DNA of 64,000 nucleotides from Tritrichomonas musculus (lineage: Eukaryota; Parabasalia; Tritrichomonadida; Tritrichomonadidae), in assembly GCA_039105265.1 (NCBI GenBank), contig JAPFFF010000002.1, positions 5,270,001-5,334,000 of the forward strand. The letters are read 5' to 3'. Of the stretch, positions 11,038 through 20,504 are shown one piece after another. A model generated the notes under the pieces. The model had not been told where the DNA came from and made no database searches. It saw only the letters and a list, made by a program, of their open reading frames with translations. Made by a program: the position numbers and the translations under genes. The stretch's first letter is position 1, and the number at the start of each line of letters is the position of its first letter.

Positions 11038-11145
11038 ATGAAACCGTTTCTAAACAATTCCATAGCTATACTCATATACGACATTATCGAGATCGTGTCC
11101 AATAAAGTAGAACTAATAGTGGCATATAATGAAGGACTATTGTAG
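11038..11145 (+). CDS. Short 35-codon frame at the head of the island
   Basis: Reads MKPFLNNSIAILIYDIIEIV and continues to a TAG at 11143. Its base composition is like that of the helicase island rather than the host DNA. No family is recognised; it may be chance. Confidence 0.25.
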   Translation: MKPFLNNSIAILIYDIIEIVSNKVELIVAYNEGLL

Positions 11146-11174
11146 CATATAATGAATGACTAAATGTATAAACA

Positions 11175-11372
11175 ATGGGTTTGATATGTGAATTACATGA
11201 AAATTTTATCCAACTGAAACCAATGACACTGAACACTATGTTATATGATCACGTATATGAAGGTATGAAATCCATATCTAAAAATGATTTCCGTGATGAC
11301 GATGATCCATTGAAACAACAAATCGAAGCAATACCAACACCAGAAGAAGTCCATGATCCGTCATATATTTGA
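11175..11372 (+). CDS. Small unknown protein upstream of the helicase
   Basis: A 65-residue frame that stops seven bases before the helicase start, in the same composition island. The C-terminal half is acidic (F-R-D-D-D-D-P-L-K) and polar. No known domain is seen. Tight spacing with the helicase on the same strand suggests that both belong to one compact element. Function unknown. Confidence 0.5.
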   Translation: MGLICELHENFIQLKPMTLNTMLYDHVYEGMKSISKNDFRDDDDPLKQQIEAIPTPEEVHDPSYI

Positions 11373-11378
11373 TGGCAG

Positions 11379-13022
11379 ATGTCTGATGAGATCCCTGAAC
11401 GATTATACATTATACAGTGTGAAGGTTACTTCGATAAGAACGGCAAACCATTGGATGATGAAACAACGATTAAACACCTCACTAGTGGTGAACCACCAGT
11501 AAATATCGATGCTGCACTAGAAATTCATGATGAGAATTGTAATGTAATCGATTATATGGATTATAAAGATTATTATTATTGTATGGATCACAACAAGTAT
11601 GATTTACGTAAGATCACTAAACAAATCCAGACTAAGAAGTTCATCTGTGAAGCTCCAATCGGTTCTGGTAAATCGACAGTGATTCGTAAATGGATTGCAT
11701 CACATAGTACAGAGAGGTTTATGGTAATAGTTCCAACAGTGAATATCGCTGAAGAGTTCTATACCAAGTTGAGTGATATGGATGTTAATTCCATTCGGTT
11801 GTGTGTTAACGATAATGCGTTTAAAGAGTTTCACAAAGCAGTACACAATGAAGTTAATGTGATTATTACTACATACAACACAGCTTCCAAATGTTTAGGA
11901 GATTTAATCGAAGAATACTATACGAACGAACATCGATTAGATTATTTTCTAGTGATTGATGAAGCGCATATGTTACTACAACATATTGGATTAATTGAGA
12001 TTACTAAAGAGTTCGATAAGGCTGCGTTAATAAGTGCTACTGCTGACGATATTAAACACTTCGCGTGTTTTAGAGATTACATAATCGTTAATCCATGTAT
12101 CGATAAGAGATACAATCGAAATATATACGTTAACAAGTTGTTACCAGATGTTGATGAACAACGAGCTGCAATAGTGAACTTAATCGATACAAAGCGAATG
12201 AAATACGATAAAGTATTAATTAAGATAGAAGATAAGAAAGAATGTAATCGATTGAAGAATCTATTGAAAGATAGATATAATGTTGTTTTATATACAGGTG
12301 ATAACAAAGAGGTTAAGTTGAATGAAGATGGTTTGTTCGATGAAGATGTTGATGTTATTATATCTACCTCATCTATCCAGAATGGACAGTCCATTAAAGA
12401 GAATATTCTATCTATATTCGTCCAAACATATATCGATACTGTGTCCAGTGTTAAACAATTTCTAGGTCGAAATCGAAATCGAAACTCGGAAGTATATGTA
12501 TATGTTCGATATGGAAAGCATTTGAACAAGAGAAAGTACTCGATACCGAACAACAGATATGAGAGATACTTAAACGAACTGCGTGATAGAGCATGGAATT
12601 GTATGAGTAAAACAGGTTGGAATATCGCATTATATGAGTTTGGTCGTGTACGATTCGGTAAATCTCCTGAAGATGACGATTCACAAAGTGAAGTTCTCGA
12701 AGAGAATGATGAACCAGTTGATGATGATGAATCTGTTGATGAACCTATCATTAATGAACCAGTTAATGAACCTATCGTTGATGAACCAGTTAATGAACCT
12801 ATCGTTGATGAACATGTTAATGAACCTATCGTTGATGATACTGTCGTTGACGAGCATGTCGTTGATGAACCTAACATTGATATAGAATTTACTACCAAAA
12901 GAGATCTATACAACTATTATGGAATCGATATTAAGACAATACCAGATGGGTATGAAGTTAATATGAGATATAACAGAGTTAATGGTAAGAGAGGTCGAGT
13001 GTATAAATTGGTGAAGAAGTGA
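11379..13022 (+). CDS. SF2 DEAH-type helicase, virus-like
   Basis: A 547-residue protein. After about 75 N-terminal residues comes a superfamily 2 helicase core. It has a Walker A (APIGSGKST, near 92-100), a Walker B of the DEAH type (VIDEAH), motif III (SAT), and a second RecA-like lobe ending in a QFLGR-type arginine motif. The overall look is closest to origin-binding or replication helicases of large DNA viruses. An acidic tandem repeat (about residues 450-505) follows the core, then a basic C-terminal segment of about 45 residues that could bind DNA. The frame looks whole. Neighbours are two small frames of the same composition. It probably served in replication of the element that brought it here. 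Host use is possible but not shown. Confidence 0.72.
   Translation: MSDEIPERLYIIQCEGYFDKNGKPLDDETTIKHLTSGEPPVNIDAALEIHDENCNVIDYMDYKDYYYCMDHNKYDLRKITKQIQTKKFICEAPIGSGKSTVIRKWIASHSTERFMVIVPTVNIAEEFYTKLSDMDVNSIRLCVNDNAFKEFHKAVHNEVNVIITTYNTASKCLGDLIEEYYTNEHRLDYFLVIDEAHMLLQHIGLIEITKEFDKAALISATADDIKHFACFRDYIIVNPCIDKRYNRNIYVNKLLPDVDEQRAAIVNLIDTKRMKYDKVLIKIEDKKECNRLKNLLKDRYNVVLYTGDNKEVKLNEDGLFDEDVDVIISTSSIQNGQSIKENILSIFVQTYIDTVSSVKQFLGRNRNRNSEVYVYVRYGKHLNKRKYSIPNNRYERYLNELRDRAWNCMSKTGWNIALYEFGRVRFGKSPEDDDSQSEVLEENDEPVDDDESVDEPIINEPVNEPIVDEPVNEPIVDEHVNEPIVDDTVVDEHVVDEPNIDIEFTTKRDLYNYYGIDIKTIPDGYEVNMRYNRVNGKRGRVYKLVKK
12730..12880 (+). repeat. Minisatellite coding for an acidic P-I-V-D-E-P-V-N-E repeat
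   Basis: About five imperfect copies of a unit near 30 bp (GTTGATGAACCAGTTAATGA and variants) encode NEPIVDEPV-like repeats in the helicase's linker. Some copies have drifted to DEHV. Confidence 0.8.
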
Positions 13023-13061
13023 ATCGACGATGTGATTACTTTGTATTTTTCTTGAACTTAA

Positions 13062-13415
13062 ATGACCGCATTAACAGAACTATTCGCATGTGATGATATG
13101 AACAAGTTGAAGCATGAACTCGCTAGACTTATCGAATCCAAAGACTATAAGACAGTGAATACATTGTTACGTCGTAATCCAAATACATGGAAATTTAATA
13201 CTCGTGAACTTAATGAAGAGATACCATGTGATGATAAACACTTCACTAAACGAAAAGGTGTATTGAAGTTCGATACCATACAAGCATCTAATAATACGCG
13301 TAAGCCCAAACAAGTATCACCACAAAATGATGCTTATGAATCTCATCTATATGATCCAAATGACGGCTCATACGATTATGTATCACGAATTCGATCTAGA
13401 TACTATAGCACATAA
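13062..13415 (+). CDS. Unknown 117-residue protein of the helicase island
   Basis: Starts 39 bases after the helicase stop on the same strand and shares its composition. It is charged throughout. The first third is helical (LFACDDMNKLKHELARLIES), followed by a basic stretch (TKRKGVLKF) and a tyrosine-rich end. No domain is recognised. The frame looks whole. It is probably part of the same virus-like unit. Confidence 0.5.
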   Translation: MTALTELFACDDMNKLKHELARLIESKDYKTVNTLLRRNPNTWKFNTRELNEEIPCDDKHFTKRKGVLKFDTIQASNNTRKPKQVSPQNDAYESHLYDPNDGSYDYVSRIRSRYYST

Positions 13416-13427
13416 AGTACATAGATC

Positions 13428-13457
13428 ACATACACACATACACACACACACACACAC
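13428..13457 (+). repeat. CA microsatellite
   Basis: An (AC)n run of about 30 bases with two T interruptions, just after the last frame of the helicase island. Confidence 0.85.
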
Positions 13458-13520
13458 ATTATTTTTGGATAATAATAGCCAATACTTTACTACTAACAAA
13501 CATGAAGTCTAAAATACTTT

Positions 13521-14890
13521 TTGGTAGTTTCTCAGCTCATCTTCCATTTATTATGGCTAAGTATCATGCATTGGCTGTTTGAATTGTATTCAAAAAATTG
13601 AAGCCGAAACCTATAGATTGAGAACGAATCCAGAAATAAAATTGAAAATAAATATTTGTGAAATTTTTTATCAACCGTAATTGATCTTGGTTATCACCAA
13701 TATGATATTCTTGAATATTTTCATTTCCGTAATTGATCATGGTGAAGTGATCCAAAAACTATGAAAAATCCATACTTCATTATGATAATAATGAAAAATG
13801 TTTATTTCAATATAATATTTGTATGATACTCTTTTTTTTTTTTTAATAAGATCAATCAGAATAAAAAAGAGTTTTAATCCGTCTATATAGACTTGTTATT
13901 CTCCGATTATCGAGATCGATAATTGATTGACTTTTTGATATCGATACATAAATATACACAGATTCTCGAGATCGATTTCAGAGATCGAGAATTTTGTTTC
14001 TCAGCTTTTGATATCAGAATTTTCAATTAAACTTTTTGATAAATATATGATCGTATTTTAATCTCAAATATTTCATAAAAAAGAATGTATCTTTTGATTT
14101 TAATCTTAAAATAAGCATCAATGCATTATATTATTTATTTTTAAATATTATAAAATCGCAAATACCAATTATAAAAAAAGATAAATCTGTTTGAGATCTC
14201 GAGATCTCGGTAATTGATATCAAGTTTACAATTATTTTCATATCACATTTCATATCTGATATCTTGATAATCGATAATCTCGATATCAGATTTTTAAACT
14301 GATAATCGAGTATCAGATGCAAAAAAGTGACGTTTTTGATATCGATTCTCGAAATAACAAGTCTACGTCTATAATTATCTAATTATTCTTTAGAAATTCG
14401 ATATATTTCAGTAATAAATGTAAGAATTATATATAAATCAAATTAAAATATATTTTTGTATCAATTATGTCCTAATTACCACCATATTATTCAATGATCA
14501 TTGTATCTTCATCCAAAGTAAATCCCAAATGAAAAATGAGATACGTGTATTAAAATTAAACTTTCTCCAAATATTTAGAAAGAACAATAATTGTTTTATT
14601 ATCAGCTATTGAGGAATAATATTATATCATTCTTTTTTATAAAAAGTTTTTTAGACATTAAATAAAACATATAGCAACAAATAAGAATTCCAATAATAAG
14701 CAATTCATATTGTAATTCATAAACTGTATTTAAAAATATTTCTCAATCAATTTTTTTTTTTTTGCAATCTAGGCTCTCAATTCAAGCAAGCGATTGTGAC
14801 AATATGCATTCATTGATGATATTTATACACAAAATTTATAAAATCAACATTTTTTCACTATTTTTTTTATTAACAATATCAAATAACAAT
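13521..14890. other. Gene-free stretch at the right side of the helicase island
   Basis: No supportable gene. It contains the ATCGAT-rich inverted-repeat element described separately; the rest is AT-rich with T runs. Confidence 0.5.
13888..14365. repeat. ATCGAT/GATATC-rich element with 13-bp inverted termini
   Basis: TAGACTTGTTATT at 13888-13900 is perfectly inverted at 14353-14365. Between them GATATC, ATCGAT, CTCGAG and GAGATC palindromes occur far more often than in flanking DNA. No frame is present. It is probably a non-autonomous inverted-repeat element. Confidence 0.5.
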
Positions 14891-15445
14891 TCAGTTTGTC
14901 AAACAATCATCCAAAAAGATACTATTGCTTTGATTCTCATTATTATTTGTACCATTAACTTTTGAATAACCTTCACCTTTGTGAATTTTACATATGTTAT
15001 ATGGATTTTTGCCTATTTTTGGTTCAAATTGAGTAGACAAAAAAAACTGAATTTTCATTTTTCCAATAATTTTTCGATTTTGCTCTTTGAAAGATTCACT
15101 TTTGTTACTTGCAACAGGTGCATATAGGTTGAACATTTTTACCTCCATGTTTTTTGAATCAATTGGCGAGTTTGGAATCTTTTTTGTAGTAATTACTTTT
15201 GAAGCTATTATTGGATCATTTTGGAAAAAATTCTTTTTTTCTAAAATAAAAAGCAGTTTTTTGGTTTGTTCAGTAATATTCAATCGGATGAAATGATTTG
15301 ACTGATTGATTCTTTTTAGCTCGATGATAAACGATCGTTTTTTATTATCCGGGATTGTGATAATATTAACTCGGACTTTGTCATTTGAACGAACAATACT
15401 ATTATCTAATTGGAGGGTTTGGAAATATACTGTTAAACCTCGCAT
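14891..15445 (-). CDS. Hypothetical protein, possibly C2-like
   Basis: A 184-residue protein. The first 85 residues alternate beta-strand-like segments (LTVYFQTLQLD, DKVRVNIITI, SFIIELKRI, FIRLNITEQT, KLLFILEKK), which resembles a C2-type or similar beta-sandwich. The usual calcium-binding aspartates of C2 domains are not obvious. The C-terminal half is polar and Asn/Lys-rich. No signal peptide or membrane segment. It stands alone between a gene-poor stretch and a tRNA. A C2-like fold is my guess from strand pattern only. Confidence 0.5.
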   Translation of the reverse strand: MRGLTVYFQTLQLDNSIVRSNDKVRVNIITIPDNKKRSFIIELKRINQSNHFIRLNITEQTKKLLFILEKKNFFQNDPIIASKVITTKKIPNSPIDSKNMEVKMFNLYAPVASNKSESFKEQNRKIIGKMKIQFFLSTQFEPKIGKNPYNICKIHKGEGYSKVNGTNNNENQSNSIFLDDCLTN

Positions 15446-16934
15446 TCCTTTTATTTGAAAATGAAATGAATGTTTTATTTTTTTTATGTTTTCTTAGAAA
15501 AACATTGAAAACTTTGAATATATTTTATTTACAATTTGAATTATAGATAAATTTTTGAAAACATATTACAATAAAATCAACAGAATATAAATTTTTCAAA
15601 ACAATTTTCGAAAATATAATTTTATCATATTTTCAAAATATGGTATGGCAACCATGAAAACAAAACATAACAAAAAAAGGCATTTAGATTATAATATATA
15701 AAAAGAAAAAAATTTTTCCGACACGGGGAGTCGAACCCCGATCCCGTGGATGAAAACCACGTATCCTAACCGCTGAACGATGTCGGATTACATTAACAAG
15801 AAAAATTTAAATATATATTTTATTTTTATTTCATCCACAAATATAATAGCAATCATTTTCTGATTATTTTGGTATCTTAAATAATTTCCAGAGCCAACTT
15901 AGAAATTTTCACTATTAAGTTCAAAAAATATATAATTAAAAGTGTTTATATTTTTTGTGATATAAAAGATTATAAAGAGGAAAATACTTGTTAATGTTAC
16001 TCCTAAATAATACTACACAATCTAAAAACCAAATATAAATGATTTTTATTTTATACCTAATTTTACATGATTTTACAACTTTTTTTCAAATATATTTATC
16101 ATCAACAATCATTTGTTATTTATTGAATATAAATATTTATTTCAAAGTATTCAACTTATCTTTGATCATAATGATTATGTAAAATTATTTTTATGACATT
16201 CATTTTCATTGATCACCATTTTTTAATAATACATAATTCAAAATTAAATCATTACTTATTTATTTTTGATTTTTGAAAATCAGATTTTTCTAATATTTTT
16301 AAAAATGTTTTTTATATCAAATTTTCATTATTATAATCATTCCCCAAAAAAGCAAAACTGCTAATTAACAAATAAAATATCATTGAAAAAGCTAAAAATA
16401 AATATATATATATCCACATTTAAAATTGTCAAGGGATTTTTTTTTCAAAGCTTTGAGTTCCAAAAAAAACAAAATTGAATGATCATTTTAAATTTTCTAA
16501 ATCCTCTCATTGAAAATAAAAAAAACTCAGAAATTTTATTTTTTCTGACCAAATCTAAAACAATTTTTTAAAAAATTGATTTTTTCATTCAATGATCAAC
16601 TCTAGACTCTCTAGAAATTTGAAGATTTATGATTATATCTAGACTTTCAGGAAAAAACAAGAAATTTGAAGAATTTTTAAAAAAAATAAAATCAACAATT
16701 TTTTCGTAAAAATTAGCTAATTATATAATGGAATATGCCAATATAATGAAACAAATATGCATATATATTATTTTCCAGTCAAATGCTTTTTTATTTTTAA
16801 ATTTTGATGAACCAAATTAATATTATTATATGAAAATATAATAAATATATTCTATTAATAATATAAACTATGCTAAAAACATATGTTTACATTACTATCG
16901 CTCAATTTCATGTTCCTTTATCTTGTTAAGAATT
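15446..16934. other. AT-rich intergenic stretch around a tRNA gene
   Basis: Apart from the tRNA-Glu at 15716-15787 I see only A/T-rich DNA with no frames or clear repeats. Confidence 0.5.
15716..15787 (-). tRNA. tRNA-Glu (anticodon TTC)
   Basis: Read on the minus strand this gives a full cloverleaf. The acceptor stem is TCCGACA/TGTCGGA, the D-arm contains TTCAGCGGTTAGG (A box), and the anticodon stem CGTGG/CCACG closes the loop TTTTCAT with anticodon TTC. The T-arm carries GGTTCGACTCC (B box). The discriminator is A, and a T run follows as an RNA polymerase III terminator. There is no intron and CCA is not encoded. An identical copy lies at 50883-50954. Confidence 0.97.
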
Positions 16935-17786
16935 TCAATTAAACCACAAATAATCAAATTTATGGAAACCTAATTCTTCATAAAATTCATGATCATCCAC
17001 ATCCAATTGAAAGATTGCTGGATTAAAATCTGGGATTTTATTTGCAAACAAAATATCATTTAAATTTTGCGAATTTTCACCAATATCAATCTTATTAATC
17101 AATTTAACAGGACATGGTTGAGAACATGCAGAATTTTGAACATTTTGATTAATTGGCACTGGATGATAATTACTAATTTTACCAAAACTCTTATCAAAAT
17201 CAGAATTCTGAAATCCTGCTTGTGTTTTCTTCTTTGATAACATTTCTTTTTCATTAAATGAATGAACATTCGAATCACAAACATTCACTTTAGGGAAAGC
17301 TTCAATATGAGAATTTTTGATTGAATCTTGAAATGTATTACTTTGCAGTGATATATCATTAAAGAAATTATAGCTATTTGCATATGAATTTGATTGATCT
17401 CTTGTATCATCATCAAAATCAAAACCATATTCTTGATAAGCTTTCTTATCATCAAAATCACCACTCAATTTTATCAGATGCTTATGCCATCTATTTTTTA
17501 TATCGTTTCCACTTCGGCCAGGCAGATTGATCATCATTTTTGACCACTTTGGACCAATTAATTTGTACATTTTCATCAAAATATCATCTTCTTCTTTAGA
17601 CCATGGCTCTGCTTTTAACCCATCTCGAAGATAATTAATATATCTGTCATGAATTTGCTTTGGTGTCCTTCCAGGCAGTTTTTCGGAAATAGCATCCCAC
17701 TTTTCTCCCATTTTTCTAACAGATTCTCTAATGATTCTATTTTCTATATCTGTGAAAGGGATCCTTTTCGTCTTGTGCATACTCAT
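16935..17786 (-). CDS. Two-repeat Myb-type DNA-binding protein
   Basis: A 283-residue protein with two Myb/SANT repeats at the N-terminus. Repeat 1 is about residues 6-50 (IPFTDIENRIIRES, then W-D-A-I-S-E-K-LPGRTPKQIHDRYINYL). Repeat 2 is about residues 56-103 (PWSKEEDDILMKM, then W-S-K-M-M-I-N-LPGRSGNDIKNRW). The first tryptophan of repeat 1 is a phenylalanine, a common substitution. The recognition helices end in the usual D-R-Y and N-R-W. The remaining 180 residues are Asn/Ser/Asp-rich and disordered-looking, ending in an acidic patch that could act as an activation region. Trichomonad Mybs of this type control iron-responsive and cell-cycle genes. The target here is unknown. Two more Myb genes lie within the next 6 kb. 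Confidence 0.92.
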   Translation of the reverse strand: MSMHKTKRIPFTDIENRIIRESVRKMGEKWDAISEKLPGRTPKQIHDRYINYLRDGLKAEPWSKEEDDILMKMYKLIGPKWSKMMINLPGRSGNDIKNRWHKHLIKLSGDFDDKKAYQEYGFDFDDDTRDQSNSYANSYNFFNDISLQSNTFQDSIKNSHIEAFPKVNVCDSNVHSFNEKEMLSKKKTQAGFQNSDFDKSFGKISNYHPVPINQNVQNSACSQPCPVKLINKIDIGENSQNLNDILFANKIPDFNPAIFQLDVDDHEFYEELGFHKFDYLWFN

Positions 17787-18698
17787 TTAAAATTTAATTT
17801 ATGAAATTGAATGGAACCCCTTTCACTTTTTCAAATAAAATATTTTACAATAATTCTTGTGAAAATTCGTAAATATATTGCAATAAAAAATAAATGAAAA
17901 CTTAAAAATTTAATTTGCTGATCTTATAAAAAATTCTGCATCATTCAAATTTAATATTCACCATAATAACTTGTCAATTATTTTACTTTCACCTTTTTTA
18001 AAAATAGACAGTTATAAATTTTTCTGAATCATCAAAAAAATAGAAATAGAAATATTTGAGAAGAATTGTAAATTTGAATGATGTTGTAAAATTATTTTGT
18101 GAGAGAGATAAACCAAGTTTTTTAATTTGTCCCTTCTTATCGTCCTCTCAAATTTGAATAAAGCTAAATTTTTTTTTTTAAGTTATTAAGGCATGAATAC
18201 CTTCATTCATTTCAGGTCGAGGCTCCAACTATTACCTTAACCAATTGGGCTTAGCCCTCAAAGGCTCCCAAAGCTATTTAAAAGGTATTTTTCCTGAATA
18301 AAAAACTTTTTTATATTCTTTTTTTTTTATTTTCATCTTCTCAAAATTGAAAGATATGGTATTTTTAAAAAAATAATTTGTCCCTACTTATCGTCCTACT
18401 TTCTGAAGACTCATAGAAAATTTGAATTAAAAACTCTCAATTTTTTTGTGAATAAGGTAATTATTAAAAAACTTAGTTTAATTAAAATAATTGAATTTGA
18501 GATTATCGAAAATAAAGTGACTTGCTTTCCTTTCTAAAGTTTTTCATATTTCGATTATATTCAAAAATACAATGGACAAACTATATCTTAAATGAAATCT
18601 TGTTTTTATGAAAATCATGGTTGTTTTTCGATCAAAAAGTTTTTTAATTGGCCAATAGTTGCTATTCAATAAGTTACAAAAAAGAAGAATGAAGATAA
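17787..18698. other. Intergenic stretch with a tRNA-like island and flanking direct repeats
   Basis: It holds the GC-richer tRNA-like segment at 18169-18290. A near-identical word TTTGTCCC(T/A)CTTATCGTCCT, in slightly variable form, occurs at 18126-18146 and 18379-18399, one copy on each side of it. No gene is seen. Confidence 0.5.
18169..18290 (-). ncRNA. tRNA-like, A-tailed segment (possible SINE or pol III relic)
   Basis: On the minus strand this GC-richer segment reads TAAGCCCAATTGGTTAAGG (18235-18253), close to a tRNA D-arm and A box (TAGCTCAGTTGG-like). A weak TCGA-containing B-box-like word (18217-18222) and an A11 tail follow. GGGC/GCCC can pair around a three-base loop. No complete cloverleaf forms. 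A tRNA-derived short element or a decayed RNA gene would explain it; confidence is low. Confidence 0.3.
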
Positions 18699-19835
18699 TC
18701 AATCATTTAAATCTTTATTTAAAGTATCTGGCTCTTTTTCGCGAAAAACATCATTTTTTTTAACATCTTGAGTATTTTTTTTAAAAATGTCAAATTGCTT
18801 AAAGCAATAATCTAAATCTACATTACCAGAAATACCATCAACCACACCCTTACTTGTATATTGCCAAAAATCATATTTTCCGTTGTATGTGCAACAATTA
18901 TTCCATTGAGCTACCCATATATTTAAATCAGAAATAGACAATACATTTTCCAATATATATTGACTAGCATAAACACCACAATAACTAATTCCAGCATCAG
19001 AAATTCCTTTACAAAATGAGCGACAAATTTCACTATATAATTCACCATTTTCGATCGTCAAAGGTACATTCTTTCGAACTTTAAAATTGTCTCCATCTTC
19101 CATATCAAACCAAACCCCCAGTGCTGGATTCTTACCGTCCAAAACACGAAGCGTATGAGCAACTTCATTTTCAACGTTGGCAACACTTAATGAATATGAA
19201 TAATGATAGACTCCGTAAGGAATTCCAAGACGTTCACATTCAGATATATAACGTAAACCTTGCTTATCATCTTGATTTTCATAATTTCCTCCATAAGAAA
19301 TGCGAATGATGGCAAATTCAATTCCATCTAATTTGACCTTTTGCCAATCAATTTCACCTTTGTGATAAGATACATCAATTCCTCGAGCAACAATTGGCGG
19401 CGATGAGCTGATGTTTGAAAAAACGCCATTTTTGGTACAAAATATTTCATCTTCATTCATAATTTCAATATGTGTACTTGAATTTGATATGCTTGAAATA
19501 ATATTCAGATCTAAATTTTTCGCAGCATTAGAAACAATTTCACTACTGATTTTCTTCATCTTTTCATCGTAACAAACAATATCTGCGGCAATTCCTTTTG
19601 TATGAGAACTAGATCCGTTACCACCAACTAATTCATCTTGTTTTTTACAACGATAACCACTAAATATTTCAATCTTATAACAATCAAGTGCTGAAAATAG
19701 CTCTTCTAGCTTGTTGATTAAATCTTCAGATAATATAATTTCATGGGGTTGACCACATTGACATTTAAATTCTTTAACATTAAAATGAGGTGAAATTTGA
19801 GTCATATCTGTATTTTGAAAAGTTTTTATCGACAT
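18699..19835 (-). CDS. Fused M15 peptidase and GH25 lysozyme (peptidoglycan hydrolase)
   Basis: A 378-residue two-domain enzyme of bacterial/phage-endolysin type. Residues 15-125 are a peptidase M15A-like domain with zinc ligands H78 and D85 (SHTKGIAAD) and H122 (STHIEI). Such enzymes cut the peptide part of peptidoglycan. Residues 150-350 are a glycoside hydrolase 25 muramidase: GIDVSYHKG with D154, the catalytic pair D244/E246 in FDMED, and the family end motif WQYTSKG then ISGNVDLDY. GH25 cleaves the MurNAc-GlcNAc glycan backbone. Together they can attack both strands of the bacterial wall. No signal peptide is visible at the chosen start (MSIKTF), nor at a later Met (residue 11), so export would be unconventional or phagosomal. 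Acquisition from bacteria is likely, since the domains are bacterial and GH25 and NlpC/P60 enzymes are known in trichomonads. The tail (350-378) is polar. Confidence 0.92.
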   Translation of the reverse strand: MSIKTFQNTDMTQISPHFNVKEFKCQCGQPHEIILSEDLINKLEELFSALDCYKIEIFSGYRCKKQDELVGGNGSSSHTKGIAADIVCYDEKMKKISSEIVSNAAKNLDLNIISSISNSSTHIEIMNEDEIFCTKNGVFSNISSSPPIVARGIDVSYHKGEIDWQKVKLDGIEFAIIRISYGGNYENQDDKQGLRYISECERLGIPYGVYHYSYSLSVANVENEVAHTLRVLDGKNPALGVWFDMEDGDNFKVRKNVPLTIENGELYSEICRSFCKGISDAGISYCGVYASQYILENVLSISDLNIWVAQWNNCCTYNGKYDFWQYTSKGVVDGISGNVDLDYCFKQFDIFKKNTQDVKKNDVFREKEPDTLNKDLND

Positions 19836-19949
19836 TTGCTTGATTTTCAGTATGATATAAGTTTTTTATCCAAGAAATGTTAGGTAAAAAAAAACATTCT
19901 GCCAAATATGATCACAAAAATTTATTTATAAGTAAAAGTTTAGTAATAT

Positions 19950-20504
19950 CTAAATTAACAAGAATTTAATACCAAACAATGAACCATAATTGGTTTGTGT
20001 TCCTTTATTTACCTTTAATAATTCGGTTTCGACAGGTACTTGTTGAATTGCATAATTAGGATAATTTTGAAAATTAACATTTTTTACCACTTGACCACTA
20101 TATAAGTAAGGGATTTCGTTTGGTCTATAAGATATAACATTATTTATTATATCATAATGCTTTACAGGGCCTTCTTCATGCATATCATCATACTTAGACT
20201 TACAAACAAAATAATTCCATCTATTTTTAATGCAATTGGCTGTTCTTCCAGGAAAGAATTTCATCATTTTTGTCCATTGGTGCCCCATCTGGTTTATTTT
20301 TATATAAAGCAATTCATCTTCTTCTTTAGTCCACTGTCCATTAAAAAAGCCAGGAATCAAATAGTTTTGGTACCTATCTCGGCATTGCCTACTGTTTCTT
20401 CCAGGAATTTCTCGTGCAATTAGCTCCCAGTTTCGTGGCCCATATTTATCCACAAGCTCGCATATTTTTGAATCTTCTTCTGGAGTAAACTTCCTCTTGA
20501 TCAT
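19950..20504 (-). CDS. Two-repeat Myb-type DNA-binding protein
   Basis: The frame is open from 20684, but residues 1-60 are hydrophobic or basic filler. I choose the ATG at 20502-20504 (MIKRKFTPEEDS), giving 184 residues and starting right at the first repeat. An ATG at 20559-20561 is an alternative. Repeat 1: F-T-P-E-E-D, then NWELIAREIPGRNSRQCRDRYQNYL. Repeat 2: W-T-K-E-E-D, then QWTKMMKFFPGRTANCIKNRWNYF. The first aromatic of repeat 1 is Phe. The C-terminal 80 residues have no domain. It closely resembles the Myb encoded on the other strand at 22236-23081 and is probably a duplicate pair with it. Confidence 0.9.
   Translation of the reverse strand: MIKRKFTPEEDSKICELVDKYGPRNWELIAREIPGRNSRQCRDRYQNYLIPGFFNGQWTKEEDELLYIKINQMGHQWTKMMKFFPGRTANCIKNRWNYFVCKSKYDDMHEEGPVKHYDIINNVISYRPNEIPYLYSGQVVKNVNFQNYPNYAIQQVPVETELLKVNKGTQTNYGSLFGIKFLLI

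Larger units (their letters stand above)
10683..13520 (+). mobile_element. Virus-like island with SF2 helicase (family uncertain)
   Basis: This stretch differs from its surroundings. It is less AT-rich, uses CGA/TCG-type codons freely, and has three closely packed frames on one strand (11175-13415). The left flank, about 10.68-10.87 kb, is unusually GC-rich. The helicase resembles replication helicases of large DNA viruses and virus-like transposons. No polymerase, integrase, capsid or packaging ATPase lies in the window, and I could not find terminal repeats, so a Maverick/Polinton or giant-virus origin is inference. The three frames themselves look whole; the rest of any element is missing. 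Low decay suggests a fairly recent arrival. The borders are approximate. Confidence 0.5.

Noticed and set aside
12077-12913. 278-codon minus-strand frame over the helicase
   Set aside because: Shadow of the helicase frame; Ser/Thr-rich repeat translation with no domain.
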